Below are positions 23,636-35,700 of a stretch of DNA of 64,000 nt, in pieces. This stretch comes from Druceiella hillmani (Eukaryota; Arthropoda; Insecta; Lepidoptera; Hepialidae), in assembly GCA_039881145.1 (NCBI GenBank), contig JAYKKI010000037.1, positions 21,853,501 through 21,917,500 on the forward strand. Reading direction: 5' to 3'. The notes beneath the pieces were generated by a model, which saw only the letters and a list, made by a program, of their open reading frames with translations, was not told where the DNA came from and searched no databases. A program made the position numbers and the translations under genes. Every line of letters starts with the position of its first letter. Within the stretch, counting starts at the first letter, position 1.

Positions 23636-23780
23636 ATTATTTCTACTTCCTTTAAGTTCTTTATCACGACCTAGGTTTCGTTGTATTACAACATCTTCAG
23701 GTGGACTATTAGCAACCTGAAGATGTTGTAATACAATGAAACCTAGGTCGTGGTAAAGAATTAAAGAAAGTAGAAATAAT
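23636..23780. repeat. large inverted repeat of a TE-like module
   Basis: Left arm 23636-23702 (67 bases) and right arm 23715-23780 (66 bases) are reverse complements with about five differences, separated by a 12-base loop. Each arm, read outward, starts cctgaagatgttgtaataca and continues with gaaacctaggtcgtg. The right arm extends into sequence shared with the 8.55-kb copy up to about 23803, so this is a dispersed repeat present here head to head. 'cctgaagatg...gaaac' modules are familiar to me from ends of Penelope-like elements, but that link is only an impression. Confidence 0.85.
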
Positions 23781-23829
23781 ACTACATTACATAGTTTCAT
23801 TTAATTGTGCCTAATTGAGTTAAAAAGGT

Positions 23830-25740
23830 TGAGGCTGTAATTTTTTCTGGTGTTTGTCATTCTGGTTCAATGTGCAATGTACATTCCATGGGTTTAATTA
23901 AATTTGAATCCATTTCTTCTTCACTTTTGTTGAATGAGTATACGTCAGAATATATTACTGTATATCCTTATCCCTCTGAAGCAAGAGTGCTCTTTTTTAG
24001 TACAATTCCATGTAAAACTCTAAGTAATCAATTTGTCCATATTTTAGCCTGGAAGTGGTGATGTCTCTGAAAATATTTTATAGATTGCCCCAGATCCCAC
24101 CTCCTTTGCAGTTTTTGATTGTGTTCTTGAATATCCAATATAGCAATTAAAAATATTTGCGTATCTTTAATGCAAATCAAATTTAAATAATGGTGGCACT
24201 CATTGCTGTTAGAGATTATTTATTTTCTGGTCCTAATAGCTGACCACAACATTCGTTTTGCTGTGGCTCCTGCGCCATCCACGGCACCTTTCCCATGTCG
24301 AGTTGCAAGAAACTCCATTCGGCTTCTAAACCCCAATCAGACTGAAAGTCGCAGAAATTTTAAATTGTGCAGCATATCCGCCTGTAAATGTAAAAACATT
24401 TTTAATGGAACGATATTTGGTTATCAATATCTATATAATTTTCTTTAAAGTAATTTTTTTCTTTTTCTATTTTTGTCCTATACTGCGTATTTTTCATGAG
24501 ATACTTCGTTTTCGATTATTATATATGAGTGCTTTTCTTTGCCTTTGTTTCCCCAAGCGCTTCCTGTGAACATAGTGACCTGAGGGCATGACCAATGGGA
24601 ACTTCGGAACTCGTCTTAAGTCAAAATGGAAAAATTTTCAACAAAGTTCACTTGAAGGACCACTTCAGCTGATGATGCCTCTGTTTCTTTTGTTTGAAAA
24701 TGTTTGGCCTGTTGATTCTTAACAAACACATAGTATTTAAATGTTGGTAAATATTTGTGGATCTACGTTAGGAGTTCTTTTAACTTTACAGGGTTTGTTG
24801 CAATAAATTTGTGATTATTCGATTTCGTCTACTGTTTCCAGATGACTCTCGATTCTGTATTTGGCTTCAAATTGACGATACCGTAAACTTCAAAGCACTT
24901 TTGCATTCTCCTGTCGTACATTCTTTGATGTTACATCGCAGGCAATTTGATGCGGAAATTCGTTTGTAGTGGAAGGACAATCAGGCCATTTTTGTGTTGA
25001 TTTTCCATCAGGAAATTAAAGTTGGCATGCTGGATGCAGACACGTATATTGTTCGGCATCTCATTCATGGACCTGACGTGTAGTGGCCGGTACTAAAAAA
25101 ATTTTATTTTACCAACCTTTATATCTGGGTGTTCTTCTTCAAATAGCTGGCGAGCTTCAACTACAAACATGACTATGTGCCGTTTTGCTACATTGGTAGG
25201 CTTGTTAGTACTTGGCCCTTTCAACGAAATTGGATATTTTTTCCAGATGGAGCTTGATTAATATAGTCAAGCTCAAAATAATACTTTCCAATGTTTAAGT
25301 CTTCAACAGTTACAATATGAGATCTAGCTTTTTTAAATTCTTGAAACAATTTAAGAGACATCGTGGACATGTCATCCTTTCCTTGCTCTAAGAGAAAAAC
25401 TTGCTTTTTGTTGAACTTTCCGCTGGAGCTTTTTTGCTTCTTGTACAGCTTTGTGTAAGGTAATTTTACATATGCATGTGCCGAAATGTGATGTAATATT
25501 TTAAGGGATATTTTCTACCTTTTTCTTTTCGCTCTGCTCTCTTTTTTCAGTTTTTATTTATCTCTATAAAGTTCTATTAAAGTTGTTCGAGGGTCTTGAA
25601 GAAGTTTATTTTTAATTTTTTACCTTCTAGAACTACGATCTTTTTCTTTTAGCAATACCTGTCCCCATTTTTCTGGGCCTTTTTTCATTCTCTCCCTCGA
25701 TTGACATTTCCTTCTGTAAAAAGTATTATCTGGCAATGTT
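23830..25740 (-). pseudogene. uncharacterised DDE-like transposon protein family, decayed copy A
   Basis: The product family is known to me only as multicopy, transposase-like proteins of insects and cnidarians; the function is not established. Minus-strand blocks in order: a basic N-terminus (RMKKGPEKWGQVLLKEKDR, near 25650-25690), KSSSGKFNKKQVFLLE (near 25400), VVLQVNFVENF (near 24640) and SSHWSCPQVTMFTGSAWGNK (24550-24610). Then FTGGYAAQFK (near 24370), FLATRHGKGAVDGAGATAKR (near 24250-24310) and a possible C-terminal QRRWDLGQSI..FQRHHHF (near 24080-24120). Acidic residues in the '.DFSEN', 'SDG' and 'EW.F' blocks would fit a DDE triad. Here the first is Asn and the second is Gly, so this copy is dead. 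Many stops and frameshifts. Same family as the gene at 62.7-64 kb, but a different subfamily. Confidence 0.65.
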
Positions 25741-27896
25741 ACATGCATCAAGGTTATAAGCAAATAAACACAAAAACTTAACCAATACTACAATTATAGG
25801 CAAACAATAAGACAGGTAATAATAATTCCCAAAAGCAAGAAATAGCTATTAGTGTCAGGCGGACTCCTGTAATAGTCGGGTAAAAACTTAAAAAAACCAG
25901 CACAATATTTAAATTACCTACCACAGTAACACACAATAAGCCTACCATTAATGCCGGAAGCAAACTGACATTTTACTTAACCGTCACATTTAAGAAAAAT
26001 ACCAAAATATATGCATTTTAGATCGTTTCTTATATTTGAAAGGTACTTTTTCAGTGATGGATCTCATATTTTTAGGTTAGAGCAAACTAATATTTCTTTT
26101 TTTGTGATGATCGAGACACGAGACACATGCTCTTTCAAGGCGCAATAAATCGACATAAAAAAAAGTTACCATTTCTAGTGCCGGTGCTTTGTGACAAGAA
26201 AATCCAAGAGTTTTAAAGACAGTTCTGATACCACAGGTAAATACAGTTTATTTACTACACATTGAACATATAAAACATATAAAGGCAAACATGTTTTAGC
26301 GCCGTACTGTCACTTAGCTTGTAATAATCCTGGGATTAGATTGAATGATTAATGTTACTCTTAGAAAAGGACATAAAATGTATAGTGTCGTAATAACTTT
26401 AGTATGGCGAAAGCCCTAAATTGGCGGATTATTTTTTAGTATCCAAGGTCCTGCTTAATATGGATATTGAAATGATTAAGTAGAATAAAAATATAAAATA
26501 TACTCGACTGAAGACAAAAATAAAACTTATTGATATATATTTTTTTGCGAAGTAACAATGCATAATATAACACCGTCAAATAAATAACGAAATAAGGACG
26601 TACTTGGTAATTATACCTTGTACACCGTTCACCTCATCACGCTCATCTATGAATCACAAACTTTTTGTTTAATTCCATATTACAGTAATGCGCTTAGAAC
26701 ATAGTACTGTTAACAGTAGTAGTAGGGATATAGTAGTAGTAGGGTTTAAACTCACGAGCAAATACGACATACGCATATAGCGTATATGTCGCATATGTCG
26801 TGTATAATATACGACTTACACCCAAATTATAATAGAGGCGCGCGATGGACGGACGCGCGATGGATGGGGGAGAGTATAGGGATTCGGCTGGGCATCACAA
26901 GTCGAAAAAGCAAGATAGGAATATTTCATATAAATATTTCGATTAATACACGAGATCCACATCTCTTTCACACATATAGTATTGTATATGTCTATCTATA
27001 TAAACAGTATTTATTAGTAAAACATAATATTTCATTTGTGGAATATAGAGCAATCAGTATAACGCTTTATGATACGAAATACAAATCGTTCACTTTATTT
27101 GAATTTGGTTACTTATTATTATTAACTTGCAATTTTACAACTTGAATCTAATTTTAAAATACAATTTTATATTCGATTATAACATGCAGTTATAAAATGA
27201 AATTTATTTTACCTTTCAAGTAAGGTTTTGCTATGTCTCTAATACATTTATTCGAAGTTATTTTGAAGACCATTCTTATGTATTGGATTATAATCAAACG
27301 TTTTAATGGTAAATTGAAACTCATTTTTATTGATTTCTTAGGTAGTTCCAAATTATTTGTCATTATTTTATTTTGAATTACATCTAAATGTCGTATTACA
27401 TCTAATAAAAAATGGGATTTAATCTATTATGCTCTTTTAATTTTAATCTTTTAAAAACTTGTCATTATTTTAATTATATTCGCTTGTTAATAGACAAAAA
27501 CTAAGGAATAATATGTTTCAAATAGTTTAATTGTTCATTTTCATTTTAGATGCAACGGCAAGTGAAGAAATAAGCAGCCCCAGTATTGATCTTCTCAAAA
27601 AGGCAAGTCCATCTAATGGGTCGAACCCTACGAAAAATTAATAGTATTAAAAATAACATTTAGTAAGTTCACTTATGGAAATGTTAACTTCAAATCTTTC
27701 ACTTCACGAATACAAGACCCATAAAATCAATACATTGATTTTCTAGTAGTAGCGATATAAGTTTTACTCAAAAAAATTAGTGTAAGAGTATATAGGTAAT
27801 CCAATGGTTCTTAATAAAAGAATTTCTATACAACACTTACCAAAGGTGTGATAGGTAATTATGGTAGAATAATTATTAGAAACCTTGAAAAAAACT
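25741..27896. other. AT-rich stretch, no gene recognised
   Basis: At 26709-26750 a short (TAG)n-like tract is present. At 26762-26805 an imperfect palindrome built on 'cgacatacgc/gcgtatatgtcg' lies directly before it. A 31-codon open piece after an acceptor-like ttttag at 27543-27640 (SPSIDLLKKASPS) has no recognisable family and is not called a gene. Confidence 0.4.
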
Positions 27897-27936
27897 CATT
27901 TACAAACTTATAAATTTATTTATAAGTTTGTAAATG
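27897..27936. repeat. perfect 19-bp inverted repeat, 2-base loop
   Basis: Arms 27897-27915 and 27918-27936 are exact reverse complements. Confidence 0.95.
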
Positions 27937-27951
27937 ATTTAATCAACAAGA

Positions 27952-28035
27952 GGTATATTATTTAATCAACAATGTAAATATCTAATATTATTTTATAAAT
28001 ATTAGATATTTATATTGTTGATTAAATAATATACC
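27952..28035. repeat. 38-bp inverted repeat, 8-base loop
   Basis: Arms 27952-27989 and 27998-28035 match at 37 of 38 positions. It lies only 15 bases from the preceding hairpin, and 'tttaatcaaca' occurs in both the spacer and the arm. Confidence 0.95.
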
Positions 28036-30278
28036 CTATTGTTATATTTGCAGTCAGAGGTAGAACGAAATAACTGAAAGAAAAAAAGTGGTGCAAAGTC
28101 TGGACGAAGAAAGTTATGTCTTTTTTGTAAGTTATTGGAAGAATTAGGTGAAGTCAGCGAATACTTATTTAAATGCAATTATTTAATAAGAATGGAAAAA
28201 GAAAGGTTTCTGATTTAATATGGATGAAAAGTTATTTTGCGATATGTAAGAATAGTTTCTAACGTCATAAGCTGCTATAAAAACTTTTCAGAGTACAAAC
28301 AAAAGGCATATTGCGATGGTTTTTCAAATTTGTTAAGGATTTAAATAAAAATGACATTTTAACTTAAAAAATAGTTCTAATTGAAGTGATCGTAGGAAAT
28401 ATCCAGACTTCCAATTGTGAAATAGATTTCTCAAAACGTTTCAGAGATTTTAAAAAAGATACCATTGTTTAATGTAGAAACCAATCAATGATAAAAAAGT
28501 TTTGTTATATAATTTATTATAATTTACTCTCAGGTGATCTACATAGCCGAATACTGCATAGTTATCGGGTTGGCTTTCGAAAATAGCTATATTGATCTAA
28601 AACATTAAATTAGCTATTATTTCATCCAAGTGGTTTGTTCGTGTGGAGATTTAGGACATGTAGCATTTAGGATTTAAGACATGTAACATGTAGTTTTAAA
28701 TATAATAATATTCAAAAGAATAATTTAATTTATTATATGTGTATTAGATTAGATCCTAGTTTTTTTGGGATATTTAGATATGAACCATTACGATTGCTTT
28801 AGATTCCATTTATTTTGCTTATATATTATACTTAATGTAAATCATTACTGTTAAATAAATAATCAATACTTTATTAAGTGGTGTCGACATTATGCATTTA
28901 GAATATTACACATAACTTGTATGGTAGATTCAGTAGGATGTAAAAACTAGCCTATAATAAATATAAATAATTATTTAAATAGAAATTATATAGAGAACGC
29001 TTTGATTTTTATTTTATTATAAGTACCAAATAGGTCGTGTTTCCATGAAATATGCTGGAAATAAAAATAAAAGTTTAATGTGCACATTTAGGATAATTTC
29101 TTCCTTAAAAATTATAATTTCCACAGTGAGTATATTTTATTAGATTTCACTACATTGACAGCAAAATTCAAAATTATAAATAGGATTGATAATAATTTTG
29201 TGTCGCTTAAGTATAAAATATTGATATTTATTCAGCATATAGATTGTGAACTACTTGAATTATATTTGTAGATGTCGAGTTTATGAGTCTAATACATGAA
29301 ACAGCGTTAAAAACTCTTTGAGTAATAATACAGTAATCAGTAGAGAGAGAGTGAGAGAGTTAATAATTTATTTAATGATACGTTTTACGGTTTAAATTTT
29401 TAGGATATTATTTCATTGATCGAAGCAATTTGCTTCTCTTGATAGTCTCTTTACAAGCGACGGATATATCTGTAAAATATAAACATTAATTCATTGAGTA
29501 CGTTGGGCTATAAACTTTTTTTCAGTTTTCTTTAGCCTTTTAATTGTAGTTTCATTGTACGCGTTTATAACCTAAGTATAAGAAATTATATCTGTCAAAA
29601 ATACTCTAATGAAATTGCGGCCAGCGTCCAGCAAATAGGCGCTCGCTGCAACTTCATTAATTTATACAATAAGTGCATATTGAAATTTTAGTACTTGAAA
29701 ACGCGAAAGTGGTATATCGCTTCCAAAATTACTTGAAGTCATCTATTTAGTATATGATCTCTGCATGAAGGTACACATCGTTGGTGAACGTTTTTGCTTA
29801 CAATTAATACGTAAGTTATCAACTATTACATTGAAATTTACAGTCACTGATCCTTAAAACAAATCTTTCCAGGTGTAATTGAAGGTCTGAAATAAACGTG
29901 TTATAAAATGGAGAATTAATAGGTACAAATCAAATTATCTAGGTAATTCTATACAACTCTAATTCTATTTCATTTCATCCGTCAACAAAATATTTGTTGT
30001 CTTTTAATTTTATTAATTTAGAAATATATGATGCATTCATTAGTGATTAAAATTCACCGGCAACTTAGTCTTTGATTTGAAGCTGAGTACGAATTTGTAA
30101 GAATCTAAAAATTAAACACAGTAGAAATTTTTTATAGTAATATAAATTTACAATATAAATTTAAGTAAATATAAATTTAATTACGTTGCAAAAAACGGAA
30201 ATAAACGAAGGTGAAGCAATACCAAATTGTAATGAAAAATTAGTTTCACAAAAATATATATTTAAATAGTAATTGGAA
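28036..30278. other. AT-rich stretch, no gene recognised
   Basis: Nothing coding was recognised. 29340-29361 is a short GA-rich simple repeat. 29610-29660 is a GC-richer patch whose ends (aatgaaattgc / gcaacttcatt) are inverted with one mismatch. Confidence 0.45.
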
Positions 30279-30411
30279 GAAAAACGGTATGTACTTGAAA
30301 GAAAAATAGTATGTACTAGGGACTTATTGAAAAAAACACGGTATGTACTAGGGCAGAAAATGTAAGTCTGATTAAGTCTATGCAGAAAATGTAAGTCTGA
30401 TTTAAGTATAG
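30279..30411. repeat. cluster of short imperfect direct repeats
   Basis: The unit 'ggtatgtact(ag/tg)' with flanks occurs three times (30285-30353) and 'gcagaaaatgtaagtctgat' twice (30353-30402). The arrangement looks like successive local duplications. Confidence 0.8.
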
Positions 30412-30571
30412 GCACATATGTGTGCTGTTTCCGCGTTTCATATTTTGACCATAATAGTGACTCCCTAATGTGTATATTGTAATGTGACATCCCTGAAATT
30501 CATAACATTTAAAGCCAACTACTTTAAAAATTGTTAATTGAGCTATTGCTGTCACACCTAATCACAATTTT

Positions 30572-31930
30572 ATGGCACGTAAACTTAGAGGTTCCTCACA
30601 AATGACTTTGCACTTCATGTACCGAAACCTTTAAATCTCAATATTGAAATGGAAGAGGAATCATCAGAAAATAATATTGTGATTGAAGGCAGGAGGATAG
30701 TTAATTTTACGCTTTTTTTCAATATTATTAAAAACATTTCTACACACGGAAATGTAGATTGTAATTTAAGTCATAACAAAATCATATCAGAAAGTCGGGT
30801 TGAACTAATCTCAAATTTCAGTTTGATATGTCGCATCTGTGGAGAGATATTAATTTTGAGCACGGATCAAATGAAAGGTATTTGTTTAGACATAAATCAC
30901 GCTGCTGTATATAATATCAAGTCTATAGGTTCTGGTCATGCTTATCTACAAACTGTCACTGTTGATTTAGAAATTCCGGCTATATGTACTAAATTGTATG
31001 TATCTATACACGACACTGTGTGTGAGTAGTGAGAGAAGACCGCGGCATATTGTATGGTAGAAGCTGCCAAACAAGAAGCGAACAATATAATATCTATTGG
31101 TAATGTTAATAATAATACGCATGGGACACCAATGATCACAATAGTTGCTGACGGATGTTGGTCAAAAAATCAAATCGAACCAACTATTCCGCTTTATCCG
31201 GCGCAACTGTAACAGTGTGGATTCTAAATTTTGAAAGGTTAGGGAATAAAAAATATTACATGACTTGCGCTCGTTTTGCTAATAAGAATGGGGAGCCATC
31301 AGAGCATTTATGCTATAAAAACTATTAAGAATACAAATCATAGCGATGGAATCTATTATAATTTTGGAGAGGTTTACAAGTTCTCTTAAAGAATACGGAT
31401 TCGTGACCATATGGTGATTTCATTGTTGAAAAAAATTAATGTAAATCTATCGATTAGGAAATTGTTCTAGAGCGTTATTAAATATTTCAACCGACTTGTA
31501 ATATCCTAGTGAGTTACGTAATAGATCAGTATTTACTTTTAAGAAAGAGTGTTGAATGTTCAATGAACAAATTTCACAACTTATTGAATTTATACTGAAT
31601 GGTCTACATCACGCATTTGTTAGCCATGTAAATTGCGTCTCATATTTATTCGCAAGAAAGTAGACGCGGTGATGAAGTTAATTTAGTTAATATTTTGAAA
31701 GTATTAAGTGTACTTACAAAATTAAAAGTAATAAATTATCTCGACATATCTGCTAGTTTAATTTATAATATAACGAGTAACATAGTAGAAAGTTATAATT
31801 CTCAAGTTGCCAAATGAGTAGGAGGTAAAAGAATAAATTAGTCTCTTCGACGTTCTTATGGCGGGCGATATTCTGGTGGTCTGTGTATTTTAATACGGGA
31901 GCATTTCATTTCGCTACTTGTGAAATTATA
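30572..31930 (+). pseudogene. Mutator-like transposase domain protein, decayed
   Basis: A start-like ATG at 30572 opens a short frame (MARKLRGSS), which shifts into the frame beginning MEEESSENN at 30649. Recognisable blocks are EGRRIVNF, CRICGEI (Cys pair), LDINHAAVYNIKSIGSGHAYL and, after two adjacent stops at 31027-31032 in the same frame, YCMVEAAKQEA and MITIVADGCWSKN (about 31132-31170), the conserved Asp block. In other frames follow SALSGATVTVW, EHLCYKNY, TSSLKEYGF and finally NITSNIVESYNSQVAK plus VGGKRIN.SLRRSYGGR (31765-31870). This layout matches insect proteins annotated as Mutator-like transposase domain. Multiple stops and frameshifts; inactive. It is followed on the same strand by a YqaJ-type nuclease relic. 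Confidence 0.75.
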
Positions 31931-32149
31931 TTCGGCATAAAACCAATTCTTTAATACCGCGAGTGAAGTAATCTAGATTACATAAAGTTGTCAAAATATT
32001 AAAAAGGAGAAATTTCCTCACAATACCCCCGTATCTAACGATCCCTACTAGGAATAAAATGCCAACCACCTGAATTGAGCTACAAATATTTTCAACAGAC
32101 GAAGTCAAATTTCATAGCTAAATTGTCGTTTGCAGATCTCCACCACCAG

Positions 32150-32740
32150 CAACCAGAGAGGAATACACTTTTGTAGAGTAGTGGTGGTGAGGAATTGAGC
32201 ATACGTAGAAAGCTTTTAACATCTCCGTGGGTCGAGAAGGTTTGTAAGAGAGGAAAGGCTACCAGTTGTACGCCTCTAATCAAATCCATACTTTATGGCA
32301 AACGTATGAATAATATTCCATTCATAAGGTATGGTAAAGATATAGAACAAATCGCAATTAGACAACTAAATATCCAAGAAGGCCAAATTATTTTCTGGTG
32401 ACATCACCAGACGGTAAATGCGCTGGCGGAATTGTGGAGGTTAAATATCCTTTCACTATTTCTAAACTTGAGATGCCATGAAAAAAAAACTTTTTTGGAA
32501 ATTAGATAAAGAAAACAATTTCATATTTAATAAAAGCTATAACTGGTATTTTCAAATTCAAGGTCAGTTGCACATTACCAAGAGTCCCATCTGCCTATTT
32601 AACGTCTGGATTGGCAAGAGGACACCTCTTAAAGTCTATCGGATTGAAAGAGACGACCAATTTTGGAAAGATAAAATGACAAAAAAGACCGATCGAATTT
32701 TATAACGATTATTTGCTTTCGGAATTGGTGGATCGATGAT
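32150..32740 (+). pseudogene. YqaJ-type exonuclease domain, decayed, fused to the transposase
   Basis: Blocks in order are RRKLLTSPWVEKVCKRGKAT, LIKSILYGK, IPFIRYGKDIEQIAIRQL (32195-32401, one frame), then in the next frame VTSPDGKCAGGIVEVKYPFT (32398-32460). The last block holds the Asp of 'PDG' (codon 32410) and the E-x-K motif (Glu codon 32437, Lys codon 32443), the metal-binding residues of lambda-exonuclease/YqaJ nucleases. YFQIQGQLHIT and RDDQFWKDKM follow at 32478-32705. The catalytic residues are preserved although the frame is broken three times. In the family this domain processes linear DNA ends; its role beside a transposase is inference. Confidence 0.8.
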
Positions 32741-35700
32741 GGTTTAAGTTCTTGTTAGGTGTCTGATTGTATTGTGCATTATTTTTTATCTATTATAACG
32801 GTTTTTATATATCTATTATAACGGTATATTTTTATAATATCAAATTAAATTACGATTAGACTTATAATTTAAATGTAGTCTATAAAACATAAACGTACAT
32901 TAATTTTGTTCTATAATTTATTTACAGCTATAAATTGTTCGTTAATTTTTTTGGTATTATGGAAACAATTTTGCGTTTCCTAATTAAATTTTAAAGAAAC
33001 CACGTATTCATGAATCTTAAATTAAATTTTTTTATATTTTTGCATTTAATGTCGTATTATTATTTGCAACTTAAAAAAATTAAAAATTAAAGCCAATACG
33101 AGGAATACATTAAACCCTTTTCCTCCATACCACTTTTTTTTCTTCTTTTGTTTATGTAAATTTTTCAAATGAATGAAATGTGTTAGAAAATTTAGGACAT
33201 ATGGTATTATTAAAAATATCTAAGTATAAAGTTTAAATGTTGAAACATAAATATTATGTACATTTCGGATGTAATTATGAAATGTTATTCTACAAGTAGG
33301 TTTAACATTTTTTATTGGGTAAAGTTGAAAAATTACTGAAATAATCTTTTAATAAATTATTGCATATTAAATACTTGTTATCCGACTAGTTCATGGAACA
33401 TCGTAATGGAGACATTACATGGGATTTTTTTAATTTTTAATAATTTTTTAAATTATTATTATTACAAACCTTTACAGGGTTTAATTTTTTTATATTTCTT
33501 ATTTACAAATAAATGTTTAAGTTTTATTTCATACTTAGTTTCATTATTTTAAAATTACTTCCTATTGTATTACATTATTTCATACTAAATATACTTAAGA
33601 CTTCGTTCGCATCTAATTAGGAATTTTTTTTCTTTCATTCGTTGCACCCAGGAGCAATATTACCACAAAAATTCTAGAAAAGTTTTGCTGTCTTCTATTA
33701 TCATTTTTCCGCAATATTCAAATATTTCCTATGTACAAAATTTGCTGTTATAATTTTATTACTTTTATCGATATATTTTTGCTTCTTTATGTCTACAATA
33801 TACAACTGGAAATCAATTAATAAGTGCACGAAAAAATGGGTTAGTTTTGGATTTTTCATACTTATTGACTAAATATTATCATTTGCAAACCAAAAACAAA
33901 ATTTTAAAAATTTGTTTAAAAAAATGTGTTTTATTAGTTATTTTGTAATTCCAAGTTCATATTTATATATTTAATAATAAAGAAGTTAAACTATTCGTAT
34001 GAAGAATTGTATACAATTTTTTTAGGGATTTTATTCTTAACCTATGCTTGTCATATTAATTTACAAAAAGACTATACATAAAAAAATAGTGGAACATTTT
34101 TCATTTTGTAATTCCCCAAATACCTTTTGCGTCAAAAAAACAATAAAACCATATGCAAGGTTGAATTGTATCCTCTATCAAGAGATTTACAAAGACATTA
34201 TAACAAAATAATTATGCTCGGACTTACTTTTAATAATTTACATAATTTAAATAGTATCTCAATAGATCCCATTGTGTCCTGCGTGTCGTGTAACGCATAT
34301 TACTAAGAGTCACACAGCACCACCGAGGCTAGCGAGTGCGCGTATGAATTAGTGAGAAACGAAATATTTCATCGCATACATCCGACCCTTAAGTACAAGT
34401 CGTTCTCATTTTGATTGAAGCATTTTGTAACTTTGGAATTGTTTTGTTCCATTGTAAGGAAAAGTAAAATACAGATAATATTTTGATATTTTTTTTCATT
34501 ATGATTCATATTTTTTTTCAGTATGATTAATGTCATTATTGCATAGAAAAATTTGCATTTTTTGATAATTTTAATCAATATTTTTAATTTCTTCTTTCTA
34601 AGGGATGTAAGGCAAAAAATTGTACATAAATTTGATTACGATAAAATAATTATACAACACCAAAAAAATATACCCTTGCAAAATTATTTTCAACACCTGA
34701 CAGTAACATCTCGATCGTGGTTTTTATAATAACGTACATATACGTTTTATAGGAGCCACTATGTCTCTTAATTAACTTTTTAGAAGCATCATCAAAGCAA
34801 TCTCTGATATTTATTTTTAATTATAAAAACAAACTGTCTTAATATTATTAGGTTTATTTATAAAAAGTAAAACACTAAATCAAAACCACCGTAGTACTAT
34901 GTGAATAAAAAATGTAACAAAAGAGCGATTTGAAGAGAACAACTACAAATTTCCTTTTACCTTACCGATTTTGAAAAACAATATTTGTCCCTAATACTAT
35001 AAGATAGTAAATTTAAACAGAAAATTTTAATTTACAAAGTTTTCACTAAAGTCGCTTATAACACATTCTGAAATTCATAAAATTATAATATAATAAAAAA
35101 ACTTGGAATGGTTTTTCACATTTCACTAACTCAATTATTAAAGTAATTGACTTACTTTAATCATATTTAGTGCTTAATAGCAATGTTATAAAACTATGTT
35201 ATCTCAGCACGCGGTGTAGGTTTCAAAAAGTACGATATGTCATTAAATGTATTTTGTACGAAGACGCAGCTATACAGACATGACTGGCAAGTCGATTATT
35301 ACCACGGTGAAAGTCGTAATAAATAATGCGTATTGGCAATATAGCTGTTTCACAAGGTAAGTCATTTGATTAAAAATAACATATTTGCAGCGGCAAAGGG
35401 TGCGAAGTGACTGACTCTCTATTATTGTTTGTGACTTTTAATTAAATTAATTGACTACGTATAAACTCCTTTCCGAAGGGATTTAGGTCATACCAAATAA
35501 AAAAAGCCTAATACTATCATAGTTTTATTTGGCGATGTTAATTTTACTAATCGGTTAACATCTACTATTTTCGTAGTACCTGAGATAAAGAGATAGTACC
35601 TGAGATTTCGTAGTACTTGAGTTTTATAACATTACTACTTAAACGATAAATATTATAAAGCAGTTCCAACAAGAAACACTTAATTGCACCTAATAACGAT

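Noticed and set aside
23636..23780. Hammerhead ribozyme in the inverted repeat arms (ctga...gaaa pattern)
   Set aside because: The essential CUGAUGA core reads CTGAAGATG in both arms, so the ribozyme core is not present.
23504..23800. 98-codon minus-strand frame
   Set aside because: It runs through the two inverted repeats and has no domain; chance frame.
25778..25963. Hydrophobic 61-codon minus-strand frame that could be a membrane peptide
   Set aside because: AT-rich DNA often yields Leu/Ile/Val-rich frames; no family, no context, no signal beyond composition.
27543..27640. Possible short exon after an acceptor-like ttttag
   Set aside because: 31 codons with no recognisable domain and no matching donor or neighbouring exon.
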